Of a stretch of DNA of 64,000 nt, positions 1-12,351 are shown in pieces. Made by a program: the position numbers and the translations under genes. Each line of letters starts with the position of its first letter. Position 1 is the first letter of the stretch. The stretch lies in the NCBI GenBank assembly GCA_036346375.1, contig CM070511.1, forward strand, positions 9,114,001-9,178,000, given 5' to 3'. Origin of the DNA: Guadua angustifolia. Lineage: Eukaryota; Streptophyta; Magnoliopsida; Poales; Poaceae. The notes under the pieces are model-generated. The model saw only the letters and a program-made list of their open reading frames with translations, was not told the DNA's origin and searched no databases.

Positions 1-205
1 TTTTTGCGACAACCACGGTGTTGGGCTCGGCCGACATCATTAGCTAACTAATTTTTTGCTTTTCTCGATAAAATAATTGCGAAATTCAAAGCATTTATTT
101 GAGGCACTAAAAATACTGAAAAATTCTAAAAAATTCCATAAAATATTTTAAGGCATTTAGATCTTAAATAAAATATTTTCATTTATTTTTAATAAATCTC
201 TCATG
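1..205 (-). repeat. Tekay-like LTR fragment, 5' end portion, reversed
   Basis: The AT-rich text at about 60-200 (GGCACTAAAAATACTG, then AATAAAATATTTTCATTTAT) is the reverse complement, with divergence, of the first 300 bases of the chromovirus LTR at 18730 and 28419. The match fades near 205, where CACTA-type sequence begins. The rest of this LTR lies outside the window. It is seen as similarity only; no end or target duplication can be defined. Confidence 0.55.
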
Positions 206-3200
206 TAAAATGTGTACCTATTTAAGTCATATCCTTTCCATGTTTCAACTGTAAATGCTAGCCCTTTTGCCAACCACATCAGTGTATCACCGATGAGCTT
301 CTAGTAATGGGTTGTCACTCCTCGAATCATCTGTTGAACTAAAGGTTATGCTGTCTGATGATCCAGTACTCCTACTACGTCAAATTCTCTTGCTCTAGCC
401 AGTTCTTATGCTCGTCGATATACGGAGCCACAACTGCCATGTGTTACAAAACTGTGAAATGGGCTTTCACGCATACAACCGGATCAGGTGTGATTGCTTT
501 CCTTCCAATAGTCTAAATGCCCTAGAGCCTCCCCTCATGGTGGGATCGAGGCATACCTATCGGTTCAACCTGAGTCATGTAATCCATGCAGAATGCAACA
601 ACCTCTTCAGTCAAGATCGATTCCATACGTAGGACATGAGAATTTCCATGTACCTCTCGAATGGGTACATGCTATATAGGAACACGGGCTCGCATATCTT
701 TGTCTCCCTCATAAGGTGAACAATGAGATGGACCATGATATCGAAAAATGACAGAGGAAAATACATCTCAAGATTACATAGACTCATTACCACCTTGGTC
801 TGTAGAGAATCTAGTCCTTCGAGATCGATGACATTCGAGCAATTGTGTTAAAGAAATAACACAGCCTTATGATTGTCTCCCGGACCTTTCTCGGTAAAAT
901 ACTTCTAATTACCACAGGGAGCATCTGTGTCATAAGCACATGGCAATCATAGACTTCATAATAGTTAAACTCAAATCTTGCATCGAAACAAGTCTCTTCA
1001 TGTTGAACGAGTAACCAACGGAACTTTCACATCATGCAAGAATTGGCATAGTTCAGTTCTCTTAGCCTTGGACAGAGTGTAATAAGCAGGTTCGTAGTAT
1101 GTTTGTCCTTTATCGGTCTCTTTTGGTGCTAACACAGTCTGATGCCCATATTGACCAAGTCAAGCCGTGCATTGATGTCGTTCTTTGTATCACCTTTAAT
1201 GTTCAGTAAGAGACCAATCAAGTTATCACATATATTCTTCTCTACGTGCATCACATTGATGCAGTGCCAAACTTCTAGGTGCTTCCAATAAGGTAGGTTC
1301 CAAAATATTGATCTCTTCTTCCACATGCCCTTCTCACGGGTCCTTGATTTACGTCCCTTTCCTAACACAACATCCAAGTTCTTAACCATGCCATGAACGT
1401 ATGTCCCGCTTAAAGGCTTTGGAGCTAAAGCATATTCGGTCATGCCATCGAATTATTTCTTTATCTTGCGGTATGGGTGATTTCTCTAAAGGAATCTATA
1501 GTGTGATGCATATACATGGTTTTCCTCAAGTGATTTAGACCCACACTCTTAGTATCATCCAAGCAGTGAGTACATGCGTTGGCTCCTTTTGTACTTTGCC
1601 CTGATAGGTTAGCAAGAGCAGGATAATCATTTGTGGTGCAAAACAACAGGCAGCGCAAAGTGAAATACTCTCATTTGTGAGCATCCCATATCTGCATCTA
1701 GGAGCCCACAATGTGTTCAGATCTTTCACCAATGGTGCTAGGTACACATCAATATCGTTCTCGATTGCTTTAGGTCTTGGATAAGTATAGACATCAATAT
1801 ATACTTTCGCTTTATAGACAACCAAGGAGGCAGGTTGTACACAGAGATTCACGGGCCAAATGCTATGACGGCTGCTCATGTTAATGAAAGAATTCATTCC
1901 ATCCGTACTCAATCCAAACCTTATATTCCTCGGATCCACTATGAATTCTTCAAACCTCTTATCGATGTTTCTTCACTGCGTGGAATCAGCAAGGTGCCTA
2001 ATCATTCCATCATTTTTACGCTCATCCGAGTGCCACCAAAGTAATTTTGCCTCTTTTGGGTTCGTAAAAAAATGCTTCAAATGGGGAATTATAGGTAGAT
2101 ACCATGCCACCATAGTGGGAGATCCTTTCTTCACCTTCATGCCCTCATCGTCATCATCCGATCTATCTTTACGCTTGTATCGGGATGTATTGCACACCAG
2201 ACATACATGCAAATTTGTGTACTCTTTGCGATAGAGGATACAGTCATTCGGACATGCATGTATTATTTCTAGTTCCATTCCCAAGGAACAAAGAACCTTT
2301 TGGGCTTTGTAGGTAGTTGTTGGCAACTCATTTCCTCTAGAAGCATATTTGCTAACAGACCTAACAACGCCGTGAAACTCTTGTCGGACCAACCATTGCT
2401 TGCCTTTTGTGAAATCATGTGCTGAAAAATTGGCTGAGTAATGAAATTGGCATTGCAAAGTGGTTTTGGTTATGGCATGTATGGTGCTTGTGGTTGTGTT
2501 GTTTGAGGTGATTGTTTGATATGCTGGTGATAGCATGATGATAGTTTTGCTTGATGCAATACGCTCGTGTGAGTGGTTGCATGGATTGACTGTGAGTCAA
2601 GTCGTGGACTTGTGCTCGGATCTGTTTCTTGTTTATTCATGTGCAGGTGTTCCTCGAGGGTGAACGTGGTCGATGACGGGACCGAAACTAGGTTCATGGA
2701 GGAACTAAGGTTCGGGACTAGATTCAGGGAGGAGTCAAGGTCTTGGTGGTCAAGGATGTCATGCGGGACATTCGGGCTAGAGAACATGAACATGGAGGCT
2801 GGTTAGTCACGTAATTACAGCATGTGAGTTGTACATGCATGCAAGAGTTGTTTTTGGCTATGTTGGGCCAGGTTGAGATGTATACAGACTCTTTCCATGT
2901 TGGAAGTAGAGTTGTATTCAATCTCTTTATGTTTGTTCAGTATAAATAGGGGGAGGCGTCTCCTGTTTATGTGAGCCAGGTTTTTAGGTTTTGTACTCTT
3001 TTGTTTTGGAGTACTGTATCCAGATAAATAAAATCCTTTTTGCAAATCCAAGCATCCTGTGCATCGCAGCGTGAAGAAGAAAATCCTTGCAACTAGAAGT
3101 TTTTAGCACTTGATCTTTATTCTATTGCGGCGTGAGGAAAAATCAAGGAAGTTTTTCTTTGTGGCTGTTCATCCCGTGCGGCGGCCGGAAAGACTAGAAG

Positions 3201-4250
3201 AAGGCAACTAGAAGAATTTGAAGAGCTCTCAGCACCTTGATTTGTTTTTAGTCCGGCGTAGATTGGAGCATCGACTGAAGTTTTGTCCGTCGCAGCAGTC
3301 ACGAAGTTCATCACGGAGTTCGGTCTCGTGCAAAGGTATCATCTTGCGAAGGTAATATTTCAGGATCCATAGGTCCGATCGAGTTGACTCTTTTGGGTTA
3401 GCTTTGAAATTGAATCTAGTTTCTACAGTTAAAATTTCACATCAATCCAACGGTTGGATCTTAAGGAATTACTACTTTTGTAAACTAGTCGCCAGACTAC
3501 TCGCCAATTGCAGAAACTGGTCGCCCGACTGCTCTCCAACTATGAAAGTGGTCGCCTAACTGCTCTCCAACTGCGAAAGTGGTCGCTCGAATCGCTCTTC
3601 GATTGCATGAATCGGTCTCCCATCGTTCGCCATCGCATGAACTGGTCTCCGATCGTTCGCCGATCGCATGGAATCGGTCTCCGTCAGAATCGGTCTCCAA
3701 TCAATTTGAGTTTAAATTGGGGTGTGTTTGAAAAAATCATCAAAAATTGATATTAGCTTCCACGCAATCATTAAATTTCAGTAGTTTCAGCACGGACGAT
3801 AACCTTGTGTATTTGGACTTGCAACCCGAAACAAAGGTTTCTCCGAGTTGTCCATCAAGCCCTGGAATTTTACGTACTCCCTCTCATCATAGTTCCCTTC
3901 TGCATCCCGTAGCATCTGATTCAGATTGTCATCGTGAAACCTATCCTTATCAAAAGCACAGCCGATATCATCCGAAGTATCGTTGACTTTGTTGACGATA
4001 TCCAAAGTATCATTAACTTCGTTGACAATGGTATTACTACTTGGTCCCTGCATAATCTACTCTTCACCGTCACTGGTCCAACATGTATACCCCTTTTGAA
4101 ACCCCATAGAATCAAGTGTGTTTCGATCTGCGCTAGGTTTCGAAACATCCTTAGATTCTCACAGTCAATGCATAGACAAGGTATAAATTTCAACCCTTGT
4201 TCAACATATCTTCCTTTGCAGCTCTTCTAAAAGCAGAGACACCATTAATG
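206..4250 (-). pseudogene. CACTA TNP2-type transposase, split by an LTR
   Basis: This encodes the transposase expected to bind CACTA ends and cut the element out of the nucleus-located chromosome. On the minus strand, 4193-3921 gives a transposase-associated domain (DCENLRMF, then THLILWGFKRG; PF13963 type). 4053-3787 gives the following linker (NLNQMLRDAEG, EREYVKFQGLM). After the inserted LTR (2408-3768) the frame resumes at 2405-1973 (NELPTTTYKAQKVLCSLG, HACPNDCILYRKEY, AKLLWWHSDERK), then 1939-1535 (FGLSTDGMNSF, PRPKAIENDIDVYLAPLV) and 1443-1129 (CINVMHVEKNICDNLIGLLL), all tnp2 family (PF02992). 793-611 carries the downstream DUF4218 module (FFDIMVHLIVHL, YPFERYMEIL). The pieces lie in several frames with stops between them, so no functional protein can be made. 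Family assignment is strong; exon limits are not resolved. Confidence 0.85.
2408..3768 (+). repeat. Solo LTR, family A, inserted in the CACTA transposase, 3' end lost
   Basis: It begins TGTGAAATCATGTG and runs parallel to the reverse complement of the 1.77-kb LTRs at 29297 and 34942, through a shared block near 2940-3030, the GGTAATATTTCAGGATCC area and TAGCTTCCACGCAATCA near 3768. The final 50 or so bases of the LTR (ending CCTACA in intact copies) are missing. Transposase coding flanks it closely on both sides (residues of the linker before 3771 and the GNELPTTTY block after 2407), so it broke a once continuous gene. The left flank is CCTTT; a matching right duplication is absent, consistent with a small deletion at the 3' edge. 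Confidence 0.75.
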
Positions 4251-4633
4251 TACTCGGCGCTCGCACGGTTCTCAGCGTACATCCAACTTCGGTCTATCTA
4301 GCTACATATGTAACAATAGGTATTAAATGATGAATTAAGTACTCTAGGAGTGCTCATGCACTCATATGCTACATATAGGCTATACTTTAACTTGCTGATT
4401 AACTTATATAGCTCCTAACATCAAAAAGAACGAATGGATATGTAAACATATGCATGTAAGCTACATCTTCATTGTAATGCAATTAGAACCAATTACTAGT
4501 TTAGATCAAAAAGAACAAATAGATCTACACAAAGCTATAGAAAATATATTTACTTTACATCACAGAGAATAAATGTATCTACAACAATCTAGATCTACAA
4601 ATTAACTAGCTTCATTTCCTTATTTACCAACCT
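4251..4633 (-). repeat. CACTA 5' untranslated and subterminal region
   Basis: This AT-rich stretch upstream (on the minus strand) of the transposase has no coding sequence. From about 4490 it contains repeated phrases such as TTACTTTACATCA, GAACAAATAGATCTACAC and CTAGATCTACAAATTAAC. The same phrases recur at 6040-6120 and 15240-15360, which ties the three blocks together as subterminal repeats of one CACTA element. Confidence 0.5.
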
Positions 4634-6021
4634 TGTAGGATCAATATAATTAAAATAGCAATCGAGAGGGTGAATGATTGTGCGGAAGCTAAAATCAAAT
4701 TTTTGATGATTTTTTGGAACACCCCAATTCGGACTCAAATTGCCTGATTCGGATTCGACAAAAACCTTCTCTGCATTGCACCAAAGTCTTGCACTCACGA
4801 CCAAAGTCTTCTTTGCTAGACCAAATTTTTACTATGCCGAACCAAACAAAAATGGAATGATACATGTTTACTAAAACAGAAATTTCCAAATATCCCACCA
4901 TTGGATTGACATGAAAGTTTAACTCTAGAATCTATATTTAATTCTAAAACTAACGCAATAAGAATCAGCTCGATCGAATCTACAGATCTAGAGATATTAT
5001 CTTCGCAAAATGACTGTAATAAATAATAACGAAAATTGAAAGTTAATGCCGGACCAAACGAAAATCACTTACGCTGGACCAAAACTTTTCTAGTCGCATG
5101 TACTTTGCATGCAAACCAATCTTCTAGTCGTTGTTTCTTTTTGCTTGCATACTCCCGGCCATAGGTATATGCATGCACAGCCACTAATCTCCTTTTTCTA
5201 GTTGTGCATCCTTCAAGTGCAAACAATGGAGTAGAATAGCACAAGCTGCAGGAACTTAATCTTGATAATTAAGCCACCGACCGCAGAGACAATCATGCAT
5301 AGGAGCTCCACCCAGAAGCTCTCCAGCTGCAGGAAAACAAAAATCTCGCCGCTTAGAAATCCAGCCGCAAGAACCAAGATGCTCGGGTTGCAAAAAGGAT
5401 TTTTATTTTTCTATGTCTAATAACAATACTCTAAACAAAAGAGTACAAACCCTAATTCCTTCGCACAGAATAAACAGGAGACACCTCCCCCTATTTATAC
5501 TGAGCAAATATAAAGAGTTTGAATACAACTCCACGCCCAACATGGAAAGAGTTCGTATACAACTCCACTTGGCGCAACATGGCCGAATACAACTTTTGCA
5601 CGCGTGTACAGCTCACATGCCATACTCACGTGACTAACCAGCCTCCATGTGCACTGTTCTCTAGCCCGAACATCTCGTATAACATCCTTGACCACTAAGA
5701 CCTCGATACCTCCCTGAACCTAGTCTCGAACCTCAGTTCATCCACGAACATGTTCCAGTCCCGTCATTGACCACGTTCACCCTCGAGCAACACCTGCACA
5801 CGAATAAACAAGAAACAAATCCTAGCACAAATCCACGATTTGATTCAAAGTCAATCCATGCAACCACACACACGAGCACATTGCATCAAGCAAAATTATT
5901 ATCATGCTATCACAAGCATCATCTGAAACAGCATATGCACGAACACCACACATGCTATGATCACAACCACTTTGCAATGCCAATTTCACCATTAAGCCAA
6001 TTTTCAGCACATGATTTCACA
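4634..6021 (-). repeat. Solo LTR, family A, with perfect 5-bp target duplication
   Basis: It begins TGTAGGATCAATAT and ends TGATTTCACA, the same ends as the LTRs of the element at 29297-36710. The five bases on each side are AACCT (4629-4633 and 6022-6026), a perfect target-site duplication. No internal element sequence is present, so this is a solo LTR left by recombination between two LTRs. At 1388 bp it is shorter than the 1.77-kb intact copies because of internal deletions. It separates subterminal repeats of the CACTA host. Confidence 0.85.
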
Positions 6022-6149
6022 AACCTAGATCTTAACTATAACACAAATTTGAACCAATTATTACTTTACATCATAGAGAACAAATGTATCTACACCAAGC
6101 TAGTTAGATCTAGAAATTAACCAATCTTGATTTTCATTTCCCTCTTTAT
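6022..6149 (-). repeat. CACTA subterminal repeat block
   Basis: This short stretch between two LTR insertions carries the phrases TTACTTTACATCATAGAG, TCTACACCAAGCTAG and CATTTCCCTCTTTA. They recur almost word for word at 15250-15330 and, more diverged, at 4550-4625. It is a surviving island of the host CACTA element. Confidence 0.5.
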
Positions 6150-7226
6150 CCTCGGACGGATCTCGGTCTTCGTGTCCGAGAAGGATTCCGCCGCCACCAT
6201 CTCCGACCTGGATACCAACACCGCCGGACCTTCCTTGGATTCCGCGCCCAGCCGGGTATAAATAGGGACCCCCGAGCCCCCTCCGATACTCACCGCTTAC
6301 CGCCGCTCCTTTTCCCTCACGCGTCGTCGCCAGAGAAGCTCGAAAGTCGCCTCTAGAGCTCGCCGGAGTAGCAAGGTTGTGACCGAAGGTTTGCGCTGCG
6401 GTTTCGTCGTCGCCGGAGTCTCTTTCGTCAAGCCAAGGCCAGCTTCGAATTCCTCTCGACGAGACACGTCGGATTCATTGCCTCATCCTCACCGGGGAGC
6501 ACCGAAGCGCCGTGGAGTGCGTCGTCGTCTTCAAGCCCGGCAAGTCGCGCCGCCTCAATGCCTCGCCGGATCGGGAGCTCTGTGGGCCGTTAGATCGTCG
6601 ACGGACGGACAAGATCTCGCCACGTCGTCGGGTGAATAGGGAAGTTCACGGGTAAGCGTGAGCCGTCGATCACGAGATCAACGGCTGAAAATCGACCATG
6701 TCGTGTTCGTACGTTCGGCGGGAAAACAGGATTTTTCTTTATAAAAATAATTCAACAAATTCGGATTTTATGATTTTAGGGTATTTTTCAGGATTTTCAA
6801 ATTTCAAAACGCGATAAATTTTGCATACAAACTCGGATTGAAGTGATTCAAATTCCTAAAAATTTGTAAAATTGAGATCTTTCTAATGGTGGCTTTTATT
6901 TGAATTTTTGAGTTTATTTGCTCCTTGGTTTTGGTGTTTATTTGCTATTTCTTCTCGATTCGTAGGCGTTGAGCTGACGAGGTTTGGAGGAGGAATTATT
7001 AATTCAAGAGCAATCCTCAGAGCAATACCAGGAGCTTAAGCAAGGCAAGTTGTGCTTTGATCATGTTGCACCCATAAATTAGATTGCATGCTATTTTGAT
7101 TTACCTTATCACTTGTTATTTCATGAGTACAAATGATTTCAACCTAAATTGGGATTTAGGTATTATACCCTTTTGAATTACACCCTACCTTGATATTTGT
7201 ATGCCATGATCCACTTGTCACCTTAG
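6150..7226 (+). repeat. Tekay-like LTR, left part (promoter to mid-LTR)
   Basis: The GC-rich first half contains a TATA box and CGTCGTCGCC-rich transcript-leader text. The second half (about 6830-7226) follows the chromovirus LTR at 21180-21570: AAGGCAAGTTGTGCTTTGAT, CATGTTGCACC, then TTTGTATGCCATGAT near 7210. It stops at about 7226, where Copia coding begins, and the LTR text resumes at 11848 about 700 bases further along the reference LTR. It is therefore an LTR interrupted by a Copia insertion and trimmed by deletion. Confidence 0.65.
6257..6264 (+). promoter_or_regulatory. TATA box of a Tekay-like LTR
   Basis: TATAAATA sits in GC-rich surroundings (GGGTATAAATAGGGACCCCC), the usual arrangement for a plant LTR promoter. 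The LTR is truncated, so activity is unknown. Confidence 0.5.
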
Positions 7227-8860
7227 ATCGCAGAAATTTAATTGTTTTGCCCAAATGATTTTGCACTTCATTCTGAAACTCTTTGAACTTTTCAAAAGAT
7301 TCAGACTTATGCCTCATTAGATAGATATAGCCATACCTACTAAAGTCATCAGTAAAGGTAATGAAGTACTGAAATCCACCTCTGGCCCCAGGGCTCATCG
7401 GTCCACATACATCAGTATGTACTAAGGCCAATAAGTCACTCGCCCTCTCACTTGAACCAGTGAAAGGCGTTTTAGTCATCTTGCCAAGTAAACAAGACTC
7501 GCACGTGTCAAATGATTCAAAATCAAATGAATCAAGATGACCATCTTTATGGAGCTTCTCCAGCGCTTCTTATTTATATGGCCTAGCGACAATGCCACAG
7601 ATAAGTGGAATTCAAATCATTTGTTTTGAGTCTTTTAAGTATTAACATTATAGACAAAATTATCTTCAAGATTTAGCACATATAGCCCATTCAATGATGG
7701 ACAATGACCATAGAGCATACCATTGAAATAAATTGAACAACATTTGTTCTTTATTACAAAATCAAAACCATCTTCTTCCAAACATAAAGAAGAGATAATG
7801 TTTACGCTCAAGGTGGAACATAATAACAATTATTTAATTCCAAAACTAATCACGAAGGTAACGATAAGGGATAAGCATGCGACCATTGCAGCAACCTTTG
7901 CGCCATTGCTTGACGCGAATGTCCACCTCACCACTTGCACAACTTCTAGTCTTTCTTAGTCCACAAACGATTTGCAAACATGAATCATCGATCCGTATCA
8001 AATACCCATGACTCATTAGGACAAGTAGCAAGATTAATTTCTATAACATTAATACCGAAGTGGAAGCTAGAGTTCCATTCTTCTTATCCTCCAAGTATTT
8101 CTTGCAGTTCCTCGCCAATGACCTTTCTTATGGCGGTAGTGACATGCATCGATAAGATAGGACCACTTTTGGCCTTAGGTTTAGGGTTGGGGATCGCATC
8201 CACACCCTTGCCTTTTGCTCCACGCTTCCTTTTCTTACCACCATCCTTTTGGACCATCATCACATGATTATTGCTTTTCTTGATGCTTTCTCTCTGCTGT
8301 CTTAAGCATCCCATGCGATTCGGACATGTTTTTCTCCATGCCATTCATATGAAAATTCATGATGAAAGGCTCGAAGCTTCTTGAAGCGGCGGAGAATCAC
8401 ATCGATGGCCAACTCTTGGCTTAAGGGGAGTTCGGTTTCTCCAAGTTCTCAATGTAACCAATCATCTTGATCACATGAGGACTCACCGAACTACCTTCAT
8501 TAGCTTGCATAAATAGAGCTTTTGAGATCGAGTATCTCTCGGCCCTAGCTTGGTTCTCAAACATGCTACGAAGGCTGTGATCATAGCATAGGCATTCGTG
8601 TTCTCATATTGCTTTTGAAGCTCAGAGTTCATTGTAGCAAGCATGAGGGTACCAACATCAACCTCATCATTGACATGCTTCTCATAAGCACGTCGTTCGT
8701 GGACGATAGCATCATCGGCTATTTCCTCGGGATATGGCTCCTCAATGACATATTCCTTTTCTCTTGCTTGAGAACAATTCTCAAGTTTCGGTACCAATCA
8801 ATAAAGTTTGTTCCAGAGAGTTTCTCTTTCTCGGAATCGATCATAAATTAAAACCGGTGT
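7227..8860 (-). pseudogene. Copia gag-protease-integrase fragment
   Basis: Read on the minus strand. 8797-8483 is the gag core (YEKHVNDEVDVGTLMLATMN, ELQKQYENTNAYAMI; UBN2 type). 8344-8084 is the end of gag (ESIKKSNNHVMMVQKDGGKK) leading into a frameshifted zinc knuckle near 8150. 8031-7850 holds the protease region with a damaged active-site area and SGEVDIRVKQW. 7829-7635 is the pre-integrase segment (SVNIISSLCLEEDGFDFVIK, NGLYVLNLE). 7479-7230 is the integrase core start (HTDVCGPMSPGARGGFQYFI, TFTDDFSRYGYIYLM), ending abruptly after KTIKFLRS. Several frameshifts and stops are present. The encoded particle and enzymes would have acted in the cytoplasm to reverse-transcribe and integrate the element; this copy cannot. 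Confidence 0.85.
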
Positions 8861-10071
8861 TTTGAGTGGCAGATACTAGGTGCCATCTACAGCGAAATAA
8901 ATCACGCAAAGTCTTAGCACAATGTTCATGTAAATCTTCTATTAAACATTTCAATAAAAGATACTCCCACTAAAGTCACTTTCCCTCTGGCGACTTTCGG
9001 TGGGACAAGATCCATATTCACTAAAGTCCTAGTGAGCTTTGGCATCACCGCTAGAACCCTAGTAACATAGGTAGGCATAACATTGCCAATCACATCATAT
9101 GTGATTCTTGTTTGTTAGGTGGCATCCAATGCCCGGCTCCCAACATCCATGCCCGAAGCCCAAAACCGTTTTGATAGCCCGATAAGTAAACTAATACTAT
9201 GCATGCGGATGTCCGACATCCACCCTATTGATCAAGGAAGTTGATGGCACCCTGCTTTGGCGAAACTACCATTCAACGTACAAGATCTCTATAGGTGCAG
9301 CTATTGGAAGGGCATGAAACTCTTAATTTTTAGGAAACCATTCTAACATGACAATCATATCCACTAAACATGATAGAATAGCATGACAGGAATCATCATA
9401 GATAATCACATTAACATGTGAAATAGTATGGCCCAAAGCACTCCAATCTCCATTGTCGCGCTTCCTGTCCACCGAGCCATCATGCTTGAAGCCGGACTCC
9501 ATGATCGAGTACCACGCTACTACGTCTAATAGCTAGTAAACAACTTACATAAGGATTTCAAGCATCACAAACCGACACGTGGGCGTTATACAATAACATG
9601 GCAGCAAAGCGCAATTAACCATAACACGAGGCTATGAAAATTACATTAATGCATCACATACACACATGGAGCCATACTATTCACATCATTCCTGCAAAAA
9701 CAAGTTAAGCGCGAGAATCGTATTCTACCTGCGATGGGAATCAAGTTTTATTTAACGAGCGCTCTTGTGACTATCACGGCGGTCCCGCTATGGAAATTCA
9801 ATTGGATTGAACAAATCATACCGATTCGAGCCATCAAAATGCCTCAATTTCCATAAGATTCTTGACAAAGCGGCGACCACACCGATCTCAATCTGTGGCA
9901 CGATCTATTCAGCACGAGCTACTACCCCGATGGTGTTACCGGTAGGTAGAAGTAATACGGCATGAAATAGAGCGAGCACGAACTAATCTTTTGATGCGTG
10001 AGAACCATCAACTCATACATCAAATGCGTGAGGCCCTCGAGAAGATTGCACACACGCGGCCTCGATCTGTT
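8861..10071 (-). other. Copia leader between primer-binding site and gag
   Basis: No credible ORF is seen. The region lies between the degenerate primer-binding site and the gag start, in the position and size range of the long untranslated leader of BARE-type Copia elements. Phrases such as CACGAACTAATCTTTTG occur twice (about 9978 and 10158), giving weak internal repetition. Confidence 0.45.
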
Positions 10072-10084
10072 GGCTTAATATCAT

Positions 10085-11847
10085 AGATGGCACATGGCGA
10101 AGGTCGAGATGGTGTTTCGGTAGGTATGGACCCGATCGCAACATGATCTAGATAAAGCACGAACTAATCTTTTGGCCTCGTTGCACTACCAACTCGTACC
10201 TCATGAACCTGTGCGATTGATCACATCAACGCGTGACTAATCTAACGACATATCAACATATGCGCGACATCGAGATCAAGACAACGCAAGATCGGCTCGA
10301 TACCCTGAAGGAGAAGCGCGTATGCTACACTAGCGAAAACAAAATTTTCTCGCATTCAACGGGATACATGCGAGTCAAAGATCATGGAGCATTACCCTTG
10401 GAGCACATTAGCGGCTGAAGTAGAGTGGGTGAAGCCTCCTGCGTGCTCAAAAGCTCTCATGCGTAGTCAAGCGTACTCCATTGCTTTCGGCCGAGTGCTT
10501 GCGAGATCACCCGAGTGCTTTCGCCGAGTGGTCTCCGGACCGCCCGAGTGCTCGCCAAGTGATCGCTGAGTCCTTGGCGTCTCCTCGCCATGGGTGCCGA
10601 TGTGCGGATGAAGATGTGCCGCAGAGGTTGGAGAGGTGAAACGCGATCGCCGATCGCGCCGAGGACAGGTCTGTAGCGCCTCTCGGTATCCACGTCCGAG
10701 TGGAACGCCGCGCTCGCGGTGCTAGCACCACGCGTGCTTGCTGACAGCTAGGGTTTCTGGCGAGGGGTAAGGGTCGACGGCTAGGGTTTAAGTGGTGGGT
10801 AGAACCTCATGGTACGCACACCCCGCCTTTATATAGAGTGCACTAACGGGCCTTCTCGATAGAAGCCCACTAGGACTCACTAATGGATCTTCTCTGGTAG
10901 AAATCCATTAAGGCGCGGAGAGGATCCAAATCTGTGTAAACCCACTAATGGATCCAATCCATCGGACATGATCCAACCCGTTAAGTGTGTGACCCGTTAG
11001 GTTCATGCATAAGCGGCCATAGCCTGAAACCTCTTTTCGGACCATCGAGACAATGATGGTTCCTAGCGGACATGTTGTCCCCGAATGCAGAATGATCGTA
11101 TCGGTGAACCTTGATATACTCATATACCAATCCTTTTGCCACGTGATACCGGTCAAGCTCAAGGCAAGATCGTGCCATCCTTGTGATAGCTCGACCCATT
11201 CACTCGTCAATGTAATGGATATAATTCATGATTAACACTTTAATCACTTTGGCATGGCCATGCACTTTTCCTTATCCATCCACAAGGGCCAGAGATATCT
11301 CTCCCGTTATCAAGGAGGGCAAATTCCATCTTGATCTCTTATATCATCACGTCATGTTTCATGGCATACTCGTAAGCTACCTTTATAACTCCCACATTAC
11401 GGAGAAGCGTTTGATAGCCCCAAAGTATACAATTACATCTTTGAGAATCAATAAGAATCTCGAGTCAAAGGATCGTATAGGTATACCACTCGAGACTACA
11501 CCACGATGGCACTTCTAAGATAACAATCTCATCGTTGTCTCGGGCGGGTCTATCAACCCCATGTTCTCTAACATGTGCCCACATTATTGATTTGATATCT
11601 CCATATCTATGGTATGTGAAACATTACCATCAATCAATACATGTCTTTGGTCAGATCACTATTGTCCCACATAATGATATGTGACCGAGGATCCTTTAGA
11701 ATAATATCATATAACCAATGTGTTTCACAATTAAGTCATACTCAATAAACAAAGGAGTGACATTTATTCATGGAACTGATAAGTACATGAACATAGACAT
11801 ATGATACAATCATCTCACATGATCGCCTCTAGGGCATATCACTAACA
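10085..11847 (-). repeat. 5' LTR of the BARE/Angela-like Copia element
   Basis: It starts TGTTAGTGATATGCCCTAG on the minus strand and is about 1.76 kb, near the usual BARE-1 LTR length. It contains a TATA box at 10828-10836 (minus). Its inner end is inferred from the degenerate primer-binding site and is uncertain by a few bases. Confidence 0.65.
10828..10836 (-). promoter_or_regulatory. TATA box of the Copia LTR
   Basis: On the minus strand the sequence reads CTATATAAAGGCGGGG about 1.0 kb into the LTR, a good plant TATA box in a GC-rich downstream setting. BARE-type LTRs are known to be transcribed from internal TATA boxes; use of this one is inferred. Confidence 0.5.
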
Positions 11848-12351
11848 GGTAAAGTGCATAACCTCTGCAGAGTGTACAATCTATTCAGATAGTCGTGCTC
11901 ACGGTATTGAGCAAAGCTCGGGGATTACAGTCAAGGGTTTAGACTTTTTGAAAATTTGGGATGGATGGCAGGTTGCCATGGAAAATTGAATCTTGACTTA
12001 GGACTAGAAACTTGGTTTACTTGAGAAATACTGAATCTATCTATTACTGTTATTTGTTTTACTGTCAATTCAATCTATAAACTATACTTGTTTATAAATG
12101 CTGCTTAGTGGCAAATAACCATTGTTAGCCTTTCCTTTGGAATAAGCCTGCATATAGCTATGATAGGATTGCATTCTGTGCACAACTTGTTGAGTACGTG
12201 TTGGTGTACTCACCCTTGCCTACAAACATCATCAATGCTGAAGAAGGAGTACCAATGAGAGCGAATGTTTAGGGTGCGAGCCTTGTCGGCCAGTTACGTG
12301 GTATCTTGAGGGTTACCTCGTCTTCATTCCGCCGCAGTTCAATTGGTTGTT
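11848..12351 (+). repeat. Tekay-like LTR, right part (continues 6150-7226)
   Basis: GGTAAAGTGCATAACCTCTG and GCAGAGTGTACAATC, then ACTTGTTGAGTACG and TACTCACCCTTGCC, follow the chromovirus LTR at about 22268-22740. The LTR breaks off near 12351 before its expected end GGGGCACGACA and meets a second LTR in the opposite orientation. Confidence 0.65.

Larger units (their letters stand above)
7227..11847 (-). mobile_element. Ty1/Copia remnant, BARE/Angela (RIRE1-like) type, 5' half only
   Basis: The minus strand starts with an LTR whose first bases are TGTTAGTGATATGCCCTAG (11847 downwards), close to the known BARE-1/Angela LTR start. A roughly 1.76-kb LTR ends near 10084. A degenerate primer-binding site lies at 10072-10083 (TGATATTAAGCC on the minus strand, compare TGGTATCAGAGCC). 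A leader of about 1.2 kb (8861-10071) follows, then gag, protease and the start of integrase. Reverse transcriptase, RNase H and the 3' LTR are gone. It lies inside a Tekay-like LTR, parts of which flank it at 7226 and 11848. The long LTR and long leader fit the BARE lineage. Confidence 0.75.
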
